Assembly: GCA_020636845.1 (NCBI GenBank)
Contig: JACJXD010000001.1
Span: 248,001 to 312,000 of the forward strand
Reading direction: 5' to 3'
DNA: 64,000 bases
DNA from: Bacteroidales bacterium
GTDB taxonomy: Bacteria > Bacteroidota > Bacteroidia > Bacteroidales > Tenuifilaceae
A model generated the notes under the pieces. It ran no database searches. It was not told where the DNA came from and saw only the letters and a list, made by a program, of their open reading frames with translations. Positions within the stretch are counted from its first letter, which is position 1. Each line of letters starts with the position of its first letter. The position numbers and the translations under genes were made by a program. Positions 53,782 to 62,377 of this stretch are shown piece by piece.

Positions 53782-53849
53782 GAATTGAACATTATTACGA
53801 CAAAACGGTTTATTGAGTATAAATTTTCAAACAACTAAACTTTAAAGAT

Positions 53850-54353
53850 ATGAAAGTAAAATTTGGTGGAAATGCAGTAACACTATACAAGGACGTTGTA
53901 AAAGTAGGTGAAAAAGCACCTAACTTCTCTGCAATTAATAATGACCTTAAACCTATTAGTTTAGACGATTTCAAGGGAAAAGTTAAATTGATTTCCGTAT
54001 TCCCTTCAATCGACACTAGCGTATGCTCCATCCAAAATCGCAGATTTAATAAGGAAGCCGGAGCCTTTGGCGATAAAGTAGCATTTATTGCCATTTCCAA
54101 CGATTTACCGTTTGCCTTAAAGAGATTTTGCGGCGCAGAGGGAATAACTAACCTAACAACCTTATCCGATCATCGCGACACAGAATTTGGAAAGAAATAC
54201 GGCTTTTTAATAAACGAATTGAGATTACTTGCCAGGGGTGTTGTAATTATAGATGAAAATGATGTGGTTCAATACGTTGAACTACTTCCTGAAATCGGGC
54301 ATGAACCTGACTACGATAGCGCTATAAAGAAACTTATTAGCATGATAAAATAA
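53850..54353 (+). CDS. tpx: Thiol peroxidase (Tpx, 2-Cys peroxiredoxin)
   Basis: A 167-residue periplasm-free peroxiredoxin reducing peroxides with thioredoxin as donor. The peroxidatic cysteine is C59 (FPSIDTSVCS) and the resolving one C94 (LKRFCGAEG), the normal Tpx arrangement. Supporting blocks are GEKAPNFSAIN and ISNDLPFALKRFC. Single gene between two terminators. It complements the flavodiiron protein in oxidant defence. Confidence 0.96.
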   Translation: MKVKFGGNAVTLYKDVVKVGEKAPNFSAINNDLKPISLDDFKGKVKLISVFPSIDTSVCSIQNRRFNKEAGAFGDKVAFIAISNDLPFALKRFCGAEGITNLTTLSDHRDTEFGKKYGFLINELRLLARGVVIIDENDVVQYVELLPEIGHEPDYDSAIKKLISMIK

Positions 54354-54380
54354 AAAAAACGGCTTAAAGCCGTTTTTTTT
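54352..54380. terminator. Bidirectional terminator between tpx and rimO
   Basis: A-run, ACGGC, loop TTAAA, GCCGT, T-run; the stop of rimO lies at its edge. Confidence 0.9.
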
Positions 54381-55680
54381 ATGCCAACTCGGCATATAAC
54401 TCGTATTCTTGCGCTGACGTTATTTTTACATTTATAAAACTACCCTGAATTAAACTCTTACCGGATGGAATAGAAACAATTACCTCCTGATCAACTTCGG
54501 GAGAATCCCATTGCGTTCTACAAATAGCCTGATCGTTATCTACAGAATCAATAATAACACGAATAACTTTCCCTATTTTACCTCTATTGTTATCAAGAGA
54601 AATCTCCATTTGCCGCTCCATTAACACATCTGCCCTTTTCTGCTTTACCTCCTCAGGAATATCATCGGAAAAATTTTCTCCGGCAAAAGTACCTTCTTCG
54701 TGAAAATAAGGGAAAACGCCTACCCTATCAAACTTATATTCAGTTACAAACTTCAAAAGTTCATCAAATTTTTCATCAGTTTCACCAGGATGTCCAACTA
54801 TAAAAGTTGTTCGTATGGCTATATCCGGTATTTTCTCCCTTAATTTATCAACTAGTTCTATTGTCTGTTCCCTATCAATTCCCCTTCGCATCAAATGAAG
54901 CATTTCGCTGTTTATATGCTGCAACGGAATATCTAAATACTTACAAACTTTAGGATTAGAGGCTATTACGTCTATTAAATCTTCGGGAAAATGAGCAGGG
55001 TAAGCATAATGCAAACGAATCCATTCTATGCCTTCAATTTGCGATAACTTTTGAACAAGTTCGGCAATTGTTCTACGTTTGTATAAATCGAGTCCATAAT
55101 AGGTTAAATCCTGAGCAATTAAAATCAACTCCTTTGCTCCTCCATTTGCCAGTACAGTTGCCTCCTCTACAAGCGATTCCATCGATCGGGAAATATGCTT
55201 TCCCCTTATCATTGGAATTGCGCAGTAAGAACAGCCCCAATTACAGCCTTCAGAAATTTTAAGGTACGCGTAATGTTTTGGAGTTGTAAGCTCTCTACGA
55301 GTTATACAGTCGTCAAAGTATTGGCTATTTAACCCATTTAAAATTGAAGGTAACTCTGCAACACCATACACCCCGTCAACTTCCGGAATGTCTTTTTTAA
55401 GTTCTTCCCTATAACGCTCAACCAAACATCCAATAACAAAAACTTTGTCGATAACCCCGGCATTTTTTGCCTTGATAAAATCGAAAATGGTATCAATGGC
55501 TTCTTCCTTTGCATCCCCAATAAAACCGCATGTGTTAATTACTACAACTTTTGCCGAAGGATCGTTGGAATTATGAACTACCTGCCAGCCATTTCTCTTT
55601 AACTGGTACATTAACACTTCGGAATCTACTACATTTTTCGAACATCCGAGTGTTACAATGTTAATCTTATTTACCTTCAT
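54379..55680 (-). CDS. rimO: Ribosomal protein S12 methylthiotransferase
   Basis: A 433-residue radical SAM enzyme adding a methylthio group to an Asp of ribosomal protein S12. The N-terminal UPF0004 domain binds one 4Fe-4S cluster through C13 (TLGCSKNVVDSE, diagnostic of RimO against MiaB), C51 and C85; the radical SAM cluster uses C146, C150 and C153 (EGCNWGCSYC). A C-terminal TRAM domain (about 365-433) binds the substrate. It follows ftsY by 9 bases on the minus strand. Confidence 0.95.
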   Translation of the reverse strand: MKVNKINIVTLGCSKNVVDSEVLMYQLKRNGWQVVHNSNDPSAKVVVINTCGFIGDAKEEAIDTIFDFIKAKNAGVIDKVFVIGCLVERYREELKKDIPEVDGVYGVAELPSILNGLNSQYFDDCITRRELTTPKHYAYLKISEGCNWGCSYCAIPMIRGKHISRSMESLVEEATVLANGGAKELILIAQDLTYYGLDLYKRRTIAELVQKLSQIEGIEWIRLHYAYPAHFPEDLIDVIASNPKVCKYLDIPLQHINSEMLHLMRRGIDREQTIELVDKLREKIPDIAIRTTFIVGHPGETDEKFDELLKFVTEYKFDRVGVFPYFHEEGTFAGENFSDDIPEEVKQKRADVLMERQMEISLDNNRGKIGKVIRVIIDSVDNDQAICRTQWDSPEVDQEVIVSIPSGKSLIQGSFINVKITSAQEYELYAELA

Positions 55681-55689
55681 TTTAATTCA

Positions 55690-56640
55690 TCAAAAGCCAA
55701 ACAGCGAACTTACAAATGCCTCCCTATCGAAAAGCTGTAAATCCGAAATTTTTTCGCCAACACCAATATACTTAATAGGAATTTTAAACTGATCCGAAAT
55801 TCCTAAAGCAACCCCGCCTTTCGCCGTTCCATCGAGTTTAGTTAAAGCAATTGCATTAACATCGGTTGCGGCAGTAAACTCCTTTGCTTGAGCAAAGGCA
55901 TTCTGTCCGGTGGAGCCATCCAAAACCAACAGTACTTCATGTGGAGCATCGGGAATAATCTTTTGCATTACGCGCTTTATCTTGGAAAGTTCATTCATTA
56001 GGTTGATTTTATTATGCAACCTACCGGCCGTATCTATAATTACAATGTCGTTGTTGTTCGATTTTGCAGAACTTAAAGTATCAAAGGCAACCGATGCAGG
56101 ATCTGCCCCCATTTGCTGCTTAACAATAGGAACACCTACCCTTTCGGACCAAATTGTCAGCTGATCTACAGCTGCAGCTCTAAAAGTATCGGCAGCCCCC
56201 AAAACAACACTTTTACCAGCATTCTTAAACATGTAGGCCAACTTCCCTATTGTTGTAGTTTTTCCTACACCGTTAACTCCAACAACTAAAATAACATACG
56301 GTTTGGTTTTATCATAATCATCAATAACGGATGACTTATTTTCTGCGAGAAGATCGACTATTTCCGATTTAAGAATATTATTTAACTCGCTTGTGTTCAA
56401 ATATTTATCTAAAGCCACTCTTTTTTCTATTCGCTCAATAATTTTAAGAGTGGTTTCAACACCTACATCCGATGTAATTAACACCTCCTCCAAATTATCG
56501 AGCACTTCGTCGTCAACCCTCGATTTGCCCGCAACCGCTCTGGATATTTTTTTTAATAAACTTTCCTTTGTTATTTCTAACCCCTTATCCAGAGATTCTT
56601 TGCCTGATGAGTTCGAGGAAAACAGATTTAATAAGCCCAT
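55690..56640 (-). CDS. ftsY: Signal recognition particle receptor FtsY
   Basis: A 316-residue SRP-type GTPase docking ribosome-SRP complexes at the membrane. The N domain (about 20-100) is followed by the G domain with GVNGVGKTT (G1), DTFRAAA, DTAGR (G3) and TKLDGTAKGG (G4). The N-terminal acidic A domain of E. coli FtsY is absent, as usual in Bacteroidota. A hairpin with T-run just upstream (56668-56706) separates it from the ribosomal protein genes; see the findings. Confidence 0.95.
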   Translation of the reverse strand: MGLLNLFSSNSSGKESLDKGLEITKESLLKKISRAVAGKSRVDDEVLDNLEEVLITSDVGVETTLKIIERIEKRVALDKYLNTSELNNILKSEIVDLLAENKSSVIDDYDKTKPYVILVVGVNGVGKTTTIGKLAYMFKNAGKSVVLGAADTFRAAAVDQLTIWSERVGVPIVKQQMGADPASVAFDTLSSAKSNNNDIVIIDTAGRLHNKINLMNELSKIKRVMQKIIPDAPHEVLLVLDGSTGQNAFAQAKEFTAATDVNAIALTKLDGTAKGGVALGISDQFKIPIKYIGVGEKISDLQLFDREAFVSSLFGF

Positions 56641-56667
56641 GATTACTAATGAATATTTTCGGCGAAG

Positions 56668-56706
56668 ATAAAAAAAATAAAGCTTTTCTAATAAAAGAAA
56701 AGCTTT
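56668..56706 (-). terminator. Terminator-like hairpin between the DUF4295 gene and ftsY
   Basis: On the minus strand AAAGCTTTTCT pairs with AGAAAAGCTTT over 11 bp (loop of six), followed by ATTTTTTTT. Only 27 bases remain to the ftsY ATG. Confidence 0.75.
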
Positions 56707-56726
56707 ACCTGTACAACTAAGTATCT

Positions 56727-56876
56727 TTACTTTTTGAAAAAGTCGTTCAACTGTGCATTTGGAACCATTTCCTCCTTAAATGTATAAGCTCCATTTTTAG
56801 GAGATTTTACCATTTTAATGCATTTTGTGGTGTGTTTTTCACCTTTCTGCAATGTTGCAACTGTTTTCTTTGCCAT
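56727..56876 (-). CDS. DUF4295 small basic protein
   Basis: A 49-residue protein starting MAKKTVATLQKGEKHTTKC and ending AQLNDFFKK. It matches the DUF4295 family, which in Bacteroidota sits directly after rpmG. It is basic and Lys-rich, 10 bases downstream of rpmG and in the same direction, so a ribosome-associated role is plausible, though I know of no experimental proof. The frame is intact with normal start and stop. Confidence 0.85.
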   Translation of the reverse strand: MAKKTVATLQKGEKHTTKCIKMVKSPKNGAYTFKEEMVPNAQLNDFFKK

Positions 56877-56886
56877 GGTTACCTAA

Positions 56887-57069
56887 CTATTTAATTTCAC
56901 GATGAAGCGTTACTCTTTTTAAAATCGGATTGTATTTACGACGTTCCAATCTATCGGGAGTATTTTTTTTGTTTTTTGTGGTAATGTAACGAGATGTTCC
57001 CGGCATACCACTTTCTTTATGCTCAGTGCACTCTAATATAACTTGCACTCTATTTCCTTTCTTAGCCAT
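56887..57069 (-). CDS. rpmG: Ribosomal protein L33
   Basis: A 60-residue large-subunit protein starting MAKKGNRVQVILECTEHK. It has only one cysteine (C14), so it is the zinc-free C-minus type. YITTKNKKNTPDRLERRKYNP is split here by the usual family block. It lies between rpmB (35-base gap) and the DUF4295 gene. Confidence 0.95.
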   Translation of the reverse strand: MAKKGNRVQVILECTEHKESGMPGTSRYITTKNKKNTPDRLERRKYNPILKRVTLHREIK

Positions 57070-57104
57070 CTCTTTAAGAATTAATATTTTAGTTATTCCC
57101 TAAA

Positions 57105-57329
57105 TTACTTTAATTCAGCCCTTTTTAAAGCAGCCTTAATACCTATTTTATCAATAGTTCTCATAGCTGAGGTTGAAACCTTTAGGGTTACCCAACGATT
57201 TTCACCTTCCAAGAAAAATCTTTTCTTTTGGATATTCGGGTAAAATTTCCTCTTAGTTCTCCTTTTAGAGTGGGATACGTTGTTTCCCACCATAACGCTT
57301 TTTCCGGTAATCTGACAAACTCTTGACAT
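57105..57329 (-). CDS. rpmB: Ribosomal protein L28
   Basis: A 74-residue large-subunit protein. MSRVCQITGKSVMVGNNVSH and the following SKRRTKRKFYPNIQ are the family N-terminus, and RTIDKIGIKAALKRA the C-terminal helix. First gene of the rpmB-rpmG-DUF4295 transcript; its promoter must lie in 57330-57470. Confidence 0.96.
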   Translation of the reverse strand: MSRVCQITGKSVMVGNNVSHSKRRTKRKFYPNIQKKRFFLEGENRWVTLKVSTSAMRTIDKIGIKAALKRAELK

Positions 57330-57470
57330 CGTTATCTATTTTTCTGTGTGTTTAAACTCTAATGAATGTTTTGCCTGTAAACATTCAAATATCTTTTTCA
57401 AAACAGGACGCAAATTACGTCATAATTTGTGAATTATTCAAATTTTTGAGTCAAAAATATTGGTAATCAG

Positions 57471-58718
57471 TTACAGATTTTTTTGCTGAATAAATAACCT
57501 TAACATATTCAACGCATTATATGCTGACCTAGCTATGTTCACTTCCCTAGAATCGCTAAAGTTAAACCTTTTTGCAACACATTTTTCATGCTTGGCTACA
57601 GCAATCCATACGGTGCCTACAGGCTTTTCCGAAGTTCCTCCGTCGGGTCCTGCAATGCCGGATATTGCTATGGCATAATCCGAATCCATTATTCTACAGG
57701 AATTTATGGCCATTTCTTCCACAACCTCTTTGCTAACTACTCCGTGTTTTTCAATTGCATCCTTATCAACACTTAGCAAATTCATTTTCAACATATTGGA
57801 GTATGCAACAACTCCACCTCTAAAATATTGCGAAGCTCCTGGAATTGACGTGATAAGTTGAGCAACCGTTCCTCCGGTACAACTTTCGGCAACCGATAAT
57901 GTCGATTGTGTTTCCTTCAACAACTTACCGACAACTTGTTCCAAAGTATCGTCGTCGAAACCATAAATATTATCGGGAATAATTAATGATAACTTCTCTA
58001 TTTGGTGTTTAACTAAACTCTCAACCTCTTCATTGTTTTTACCTGTGCATGAGAGTCTTAAACGGATAATCCCATGGTTAGGCAAATATGCTAAACTTAT
58101 ATTTTGTGGCAAATCTCTTTCCCAATCGGAAATTTTCTCGGCAAGAAAAGATTCCGGTAATCCGAAAGTTAAAATCGTTCTATGTAAAATAACCTTTCGG
58201 CCATCTAAACCCGCCAGTCGTTGCATAATATGCTCCTTAAAAATTCTCTTCATCTCAAACGGAACGCCTGGAAGAGAAATCAATACGGAATTATTTCTTT
58301 TAAACCACATTCCAGGTGCAGTTCCTGCGCTGTTCATAAGTACATCGCAACTTTCGGGAACATCTGCCTGATGAATGTTTAATTCGGTTACTGGCAAACC
58401 TCTTTTGGTAAAAATTTCTTTAATATGATTTAAAGTCGGCCCATGAGATACTAATCCACAATTAAACAACTTGCACAAAACAGGCTTTGTAATATCGTCG
58501 GAAGTTGGGCCAAGGCCTCCGGTCGTTATAACTATGTCATGAGTATTAAGTAACTGGTTTATTGAAGAATATATAACTTCACTTTCATCGGGAATTGATA
58601 AAATTTGTTTCACATCGATTCCCAAGCCGTTAAGTTGCTGCGAAATCCAAGCAGAATTTGTGTCAACAATTTGTCCAATTAAAATCTCTTGTCCAATGGT
58701 TAATATTGCCGCGTTCAT
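57471..58718 (-). CDS. cinA: CinA-like protein with nicotinamide-nucleotide amidase domain
   Basis: A 415-residue two-domain protein. Residues 1-170 are the MoaB-like COG1058 domain, reported in other CinA proteins to act on ADP-ribose-type compounds (TTGGLGPTSDD is the nucleotide loop). Residues about 250-415 are the PncC-type amidase domain, with SVAESCTGGTVAQLITSIPG holding the catalytic Ser, YFRGGVVAYSN and SGIAGPDGG. It would deamidate nicotinamide mononucleotide in NAD salvage. No recA or competence gene is adjacent. Confidence 0.92.
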   Translation of the reverse strand: MNAAILTIGQEILIGQIVDTNSAWISQQLNGLGIDVKQILSIPDESEVIYSSINQLLNTHDIVITTGGLGPTSDDITKPVLCKLFNCGLVSHGPTLNHIKEIFTKRGLPVTELNIHQADVPESCDVLMNSAGTAPGMWFKRNNSVLISLPGVPFEMKRIFKEHIMQRLAGLDGRKVILHRTILTFGLPESFLAEKISDWERDLPQNISLAYLPNHGIIRLRLSCTGKNNEEVESLVKHQIEKLSLIIPDNIYGFDDDTLEQVVGKLLKETQSTLSVAESCTGGTVAQLITSIPGASQYFRGGVVAYSNMLKMNLLSVDKDAIEKHGVVSKEVVEEMAINSCRIMDSDYAIAISGIAGPDGGTSEKPVGTVWIAVAKHEKCVAKRFNFSDSREVNIARSAYNALNMLRLFIQQKNL

Positions 58719-58910
58719 TATATCTATTTGATTTTAGCATTAATTATTTACTCCTGGTACTACGTCCGAATACTGCGCATTTAATTGGCATTAAAATTAC
58801 GGAGAAAAGCAGAACTTTATCCTGAAGGAAGTTATAATGTTAGCTAACAGATAAAATTTCGATTAATAGCGGACTTATCAGAAAGTGCAGATAAACTCCG
58901 AAGAAATGAC
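58719..58910. other. Gene-free spacer before tRNA-Thr
   Basis: About 190 bases with nothing recognisable apart from being the downstream flank of the minus-strand tRNA and the upstream flank of cinA. Confidence 0.5.
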
Positions 58911-58986
58911 TGGAGCCTCTCATGGGACTCGAACCCACGACCTGCTCATTACGAATGAGCTGCTCTACCAACTGAGCTAAAGAGGC
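58911..58986 (-). tRNA. tRNA-Thr, anticodon CGT
   Basis: The minus strand reads GCCTCTT at the 5' end and AGAGGC-T-CCA at the 3' end, so the CCA is encoded. TAGCTCAGTTGGTAGAGCA is the D-arm, GCTCA-TTCGTAA-TGAGC the anticodon arm with anticodon CGT (reads ACG, Thr), and GTGGGTTCGAGTCCCAT the T-arm. All four arms pair. 76 nt. Confidence 0.97.
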
Positions 58987-59055
58987 AAATTGCGCCGCAA
59001 AAATATCTATTTATTCAAACTTCGCAAAAAATTCAACCGAAATAACTTTAAACAA

Positions 59056-60309
59056 TCAATTCTTAATCGATTGTAAAATGCTGCCAACCCTACTTGCCAA
59101 TGGCGGATGCGAATAGTTTATCCAAACGTATAGCGGCAACGGATTAAGATTTTGAAAGTTTAGCGAGGCTAACTTTTTTAACCCTGCTATCAATGATTCT
59201 CCTAATTCCAACTTAACAGCATACCCATCGGCAGCATATTCCATTTTTCTACTTATAAAACTGGTAATTGGGCTTAAAATAAACTGAATGGGAATAGTTA
59301 ATAAAACAAACCCTATTAAATTGAAATGCAAACTAGGTTGAGATAGAGTTACTCCAAACGCTTTATCGAACAAATTAATCTGGCATAAATAGTTGAATAC
59401 AAATAAATAAACACCTGTTACCAGTATGCTTAATAATAAATTTATCCAAGTATGCTTTTTCTTGTAGTGTCCTATTTCATGCGCCAGTACTGCCGCAATT
59501 TCAACAGGATTTAAATTATTTATAAGGGTATCGTAAAGGTAAATTCGTTTGGTTCTTCCGAAACCAGTAAAAAAGGCATTTGCCTTTGTTGAACGTTTAG
59601 AACTATCAATAACATATATTGAATTTACTGGAAAACCTGCTTTTTCGGAAAGATCGTAAAGTGAAGTCTTCAATTCCCCGTCGGGAAGCGGACTTTTTTT
59701 GTTAAACAAAGGTAAAATCACACGTGTATAAAGCACTGATGATATGAAAGATATAACTATCAAAAGAATTAAAATAGGAATCCAAAAATTATTGGGGTAT
59801 GTGTAAAATAACCACGACACCACAAAAAGTATAATACCTCCAAGAATTAGGCTTAAAAGGGTTGACTTTAACAAATCTACCCAAAATAGTTTTTTTGTGG
59901 TTTTATTAAAGCCAAAACGTTCCTCTATGGTAAATGTATGAAAGTAACTAAAAGGAGTGCTTACAATCAATTCCAATAGCCACAAAACGCCGAAAAACAA
60001 TACGGATCTATATATCAAATTTACTCCGGCAAAAGTTGCTATTTTGGCATCCAAATAAGTTAAAACACCTCCCCAAATAACTATTATTGTTATTATAGCC
60101 GTCACTCCCGATCTTAAAAAGTTATAATAAGCATTAGCCTTGGTGTACAATAAATGTTTACGATAAGGCCAAAATGAATATACATCGGAAATTACCGGTA
60201 ACGGTTTATTTTTAATTGAATGCCTGTAATTAAGAACATCGATAATACTTTCGAACAAAAAAGAAAAAATGTAGAATAGCAGCAGTAAAAGTAAAATTCT
60301 GTTTTCCAT
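59056..60309 (-). CDS. M48-family membrane zinc endopeptidase (Ste24-like)
   Basis: A 417-residue integral-membrane metalloprotease with five to seven hydrophobic helices (for example about 4-24, 67-86, 98-120, 148-170, 175-197, 290-310, 325-350). The zinc site is HEIGH with H277, E278 and H281, and MEYAADGYAV supplies the third ligand. The N-terminal FESIIDVLNYRH region matches CAAX protease/Ste24-like members. It starts in the base right after the stop of the DUF6340 gene, so both are one transcript. Its substrates, probably membrane proteins, are unknown. Confidence 0.92.
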   Translation of the reverse strand: MENRILLLLLLFYIFSFLFESIIDVLNYRHSIKNKPLPVISDVYSFWPYRKHLLYTKANAYYNFLRSGVTAIITIIVIWGGVLTYLDAKIATFAGVNLIYRSVLFFGVLWLLELIVSTPFSYFHTFTIEERFGFNKTTKKLFWVDLLKSTLLSLILGGIILFVVSWLFYTYPNNFWIPILILLIVISFISSVLYTRVILPLFNKKSPLPDGELKTSLYDLSEKAGFPVNSIYVIDSSKRSTKANAFFTGFGRTKRIYLYDTLINNLNPVEIAAVLAHEIGHYKKKHTWINLLLSILVTGVYLFVFNYLCQINLFDKAFGVTLSQPSLHFNLIGFVLLTIPIQFILSPITSFISRKMEYAADGYAVKLELGESLIAGLKKLASLNFQNLNPLPLYVWINYSHPPLASRVGSILQSIKN

Positions 60310-61302
60310 TTACTTATTAATATTATTATTTGCCTTCATCCTTTTACTGATAATACTTTTATAGGCATCCAAACCATCCAATGTTGGGTTTAATTCCTCT
60401 GCTTCGTCCAACCAATCGGCCGAAACCCTAAAATTTCCAAACATCTCATTAGCAAGAGCTAAATTAAAAGCCGCCTTGGCACGTAATCCCGGTTTTGCTG
60501 TTTTTAGAAGTTCTTGCCAAATGGATGCAGCCTCCATCCATTTTCCTTCCTGCGCCAATTGTGCCGCTTTTTCCATTTCCTCACTTCCCTTTACATACAA
60601 TATACGCACATCCTTTTGCCATGTGGAAGCATAACGGTTTGCAGTAACTTCTCCCGAAGAGGCTCCCGCATACGCTGCCGCTTCAAAAATGCCAGGTAAC
60701 TGCTTTCCCGGCAGAACTTCCACCCAATCTTCGGCATCCCAATCAAGGGTATCTTTGTATAGATAAGCGTCTTCAATTTTTCGGTTTTCTACATTATAAA
60801 CTCGCCAAAAACAATACACAGGAACCGAAAGATAACCGTAAAAGTTTTTTATATCGTCTCTCCAAAATGGATAATAATCACTATAAGGCTTTACCTTAAT
60901 GTATTCCATTGAAATAATAAGCCTAGCCGAGTTATTTCTTTCGCTTAAGTTGTTAATGTTACTCCAACTTAAAGGCATTATTACCATTGAGGTGTCTTGT
61001 CGGTAAACGGCAGTAGAATTAACCCTCATTCCCGAAAAATAAGGTGATTGTTCTATAATATTAGCCATAGCATTTACAGCCTCGGAAGCAGCCACACTAT
61101 CAAGACTCCAGTCCAACGAATCCTTAATGTTTAATCTTTTCGAATGGTATAAATTTGATACAACCAAAATGCTACTCGAATCACCAACTGGCAAAACCAC
61201 CTCTGGAGGGTCGTAGTACTCTATGCTAATTTCTTTATACGGTATGCACGAAAAAGTCAGCATCGACAACAGCAAAAATAAAAGCACTAATCTTGGTTTC
61301 AC
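60310..61302 (-). CDS. DUF6340 lipoprotein
   Basis: A 330-residue lipoprotein; the signal peptide ends with the lipobox LTFSC, lipidated at C19. The middle region (about 40-215) matches the DUF6340 family (SILVVSNLYHSKRLN, WRVYNVENRKIEDAYLYKDTL). The end (about 245-320) has TPR-like helices (EKAAQLAQEGKWMEAASIW, RAKAAFNLALANEMFGNFR). Function unknown; probably an outer-membrane or periplasmic scaffold. Adjacent to the M48 peptidase with no gap. Confidence 0.85.
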   Translation of the reverse strand: MKPRLVLLFLLLSMLTFSCIPYKEISIEYYDPPEVVLPVGDSSSILVVSNLYHSKRLNIKDSLDWSLDSVAASEAVNAMANIIEQSPYFSGMRVNSTAVYRQDTSMVIMPLSWSNINNLSERNNSARLIISMEYIKVKPYSDYYPFWRDDIKNFYGYLSVPVYCFWRVYNVENRKIEDAYLYKDTLDWDAEDWVEVLPGKQLPGIFEAAAYAGASSGEVTANRYASTWQKDVRILYVKGSEEMEKAAQLAQEGKWMEAASIWQELLKTAKPGLRAKAAFNLALANEMFGNFRVSADWLDEAEELNPTLDGLDAYKSIISKRMKANNNINK

Positions 61303-61400
61303 ATAACAAATTTTAAGTTGTAGAAAATATTGAATTTAATTATAAGTTTCCGTAAACAATTAAAAAGCAACAATATATATTAATAATGCAGTAATAGAAG

Positions 61401-61434
61401 ATAAAATTTGGCTAGCATTTAAGCTAGCCAAAAA
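61401..61434 (-). terminator. Terminator after fabG
   Basis: Stem TTTGGCTAGC/GCTAGCCAAA (61407-61416, 61423-61432), six-base loop; on the minus strand followed by TTTTAT. Confidence 0.8.
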
Positions 61435-61438
61435 CGTA

Positions 61439-62185
61439 CTATGTATTCATTGCACCGCAAACATTTATTACCTGACCACTAACATAGGATGAAAGATCCG
61501 ATGCTAAGAATAATACAACTTTTGCAACTTCCTCTGGAGTTCCACCCCGTTTCAATGGAATTTGTGCTTCCCATGCCTTTTTAACGTCTTCAGGAAGAAC
61601 ATTGGTCATTTCGGTAAGAATAAAGCCCGGAGCTATAGCATTACAACGTATGTTTCTGATCCCAAATTCTTTGGCAACAGACTTGGTAAAACCAATAATT
61701 CCTGCCTTCGATGCAGAGTAATTTGCCTGGTTTGCATTCCCAGAAACACCAACCACCGAACTCATATTTATTATACTACCGATTCCCTGCTTCCACATTA
61801 CCGGTTGAACAGCCTTAGTAAAATTAAAAACTGATTTTAGGTTTACAGCTATAACGGCATCCCACTGCTCTTCTGTCATTCTTTTAAGAGCTCCATCTTT
61901 AGTAATACCGGCATTATTTACCAAAATATCAATACGGCCAAACTCTTTGGCAATTTCCCCTACAACATTTTGAGTTTCATCGTATTTTGCTGCATTGGAA
62001 ACATAGCCTTTTACCTTTACGCCTAACTCTCCAATTTCCTTTTCCGTTGCAGAAAAAGCTTCGTTTACAGCAATATCGGTAAATGCAATATTACACCCTT
62101 CCGATGCTAAGCGCAACGCAATGGCTTTTCCTATTCCTCTTGCAGCACCAGTAACAACGGCTGTTTTTCCTTCAAGTAATTTCAT
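61439..62185 (-). CDS. fabG: 3-oxoacyl-ACP reductase
   Basis: A 248-residue short-chain dehydrogenase of fatty-acid elongation, reducing 3-oxoacyl-ACP with NADPH. I start at ATG 62185 because it gives MKLLEGKTAVVTGAARGIG and the usual 248 residues; an ATG at 62209 would add eight unconserved residues. The nucleotide loop is TGAARGIGKA (12-21), and the catalytic residues are S143, Y156 and K160 (NYSASKAG). NNAGITKDG and the GxxTxM block ILTEMTNVLP are FabG-like. Other fab genes are not adjacent. Confidence 0.92.
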   Translation of the reverse strand: MKLLEGKTAVVTGAARGIGKAIALRLASEGCNIAFTDIAVNEAFSATEKEIGELGVKVKGYVSNAAKYDETQNVVGEIAKEFGRIDILVNNAGITKDGALKRMTEEQWDAVIAVNLKSVFNFTKAVQPVMWKQGIGSIINMSSVVGVSGNANQANYSASKAGIIGFTKSVAKEFGIRNIRCNAIAPGFILTEMTNVLPEDVKKAWEAQIPLKRGGTPEEVAKVVLFLASDLSSYVSGQVINVCGAMNT

Positions 62186-62377
62186 ATTTAATCGGTTAAT
62201 AGTTAACATGACAAAGGTAAAAAAATTAATCAGTCCTTAGTAAACGGTTACATGGCTTTAATATTATTGGGTTTAAACAATATTATCCCCGAAAAGTTTT
62301 AATTGATGTTCACCGTATATTCCGAAAATATCTATTATATTCACCAGTTGAAACGTGTTGTATAAAATTCCACTGCT

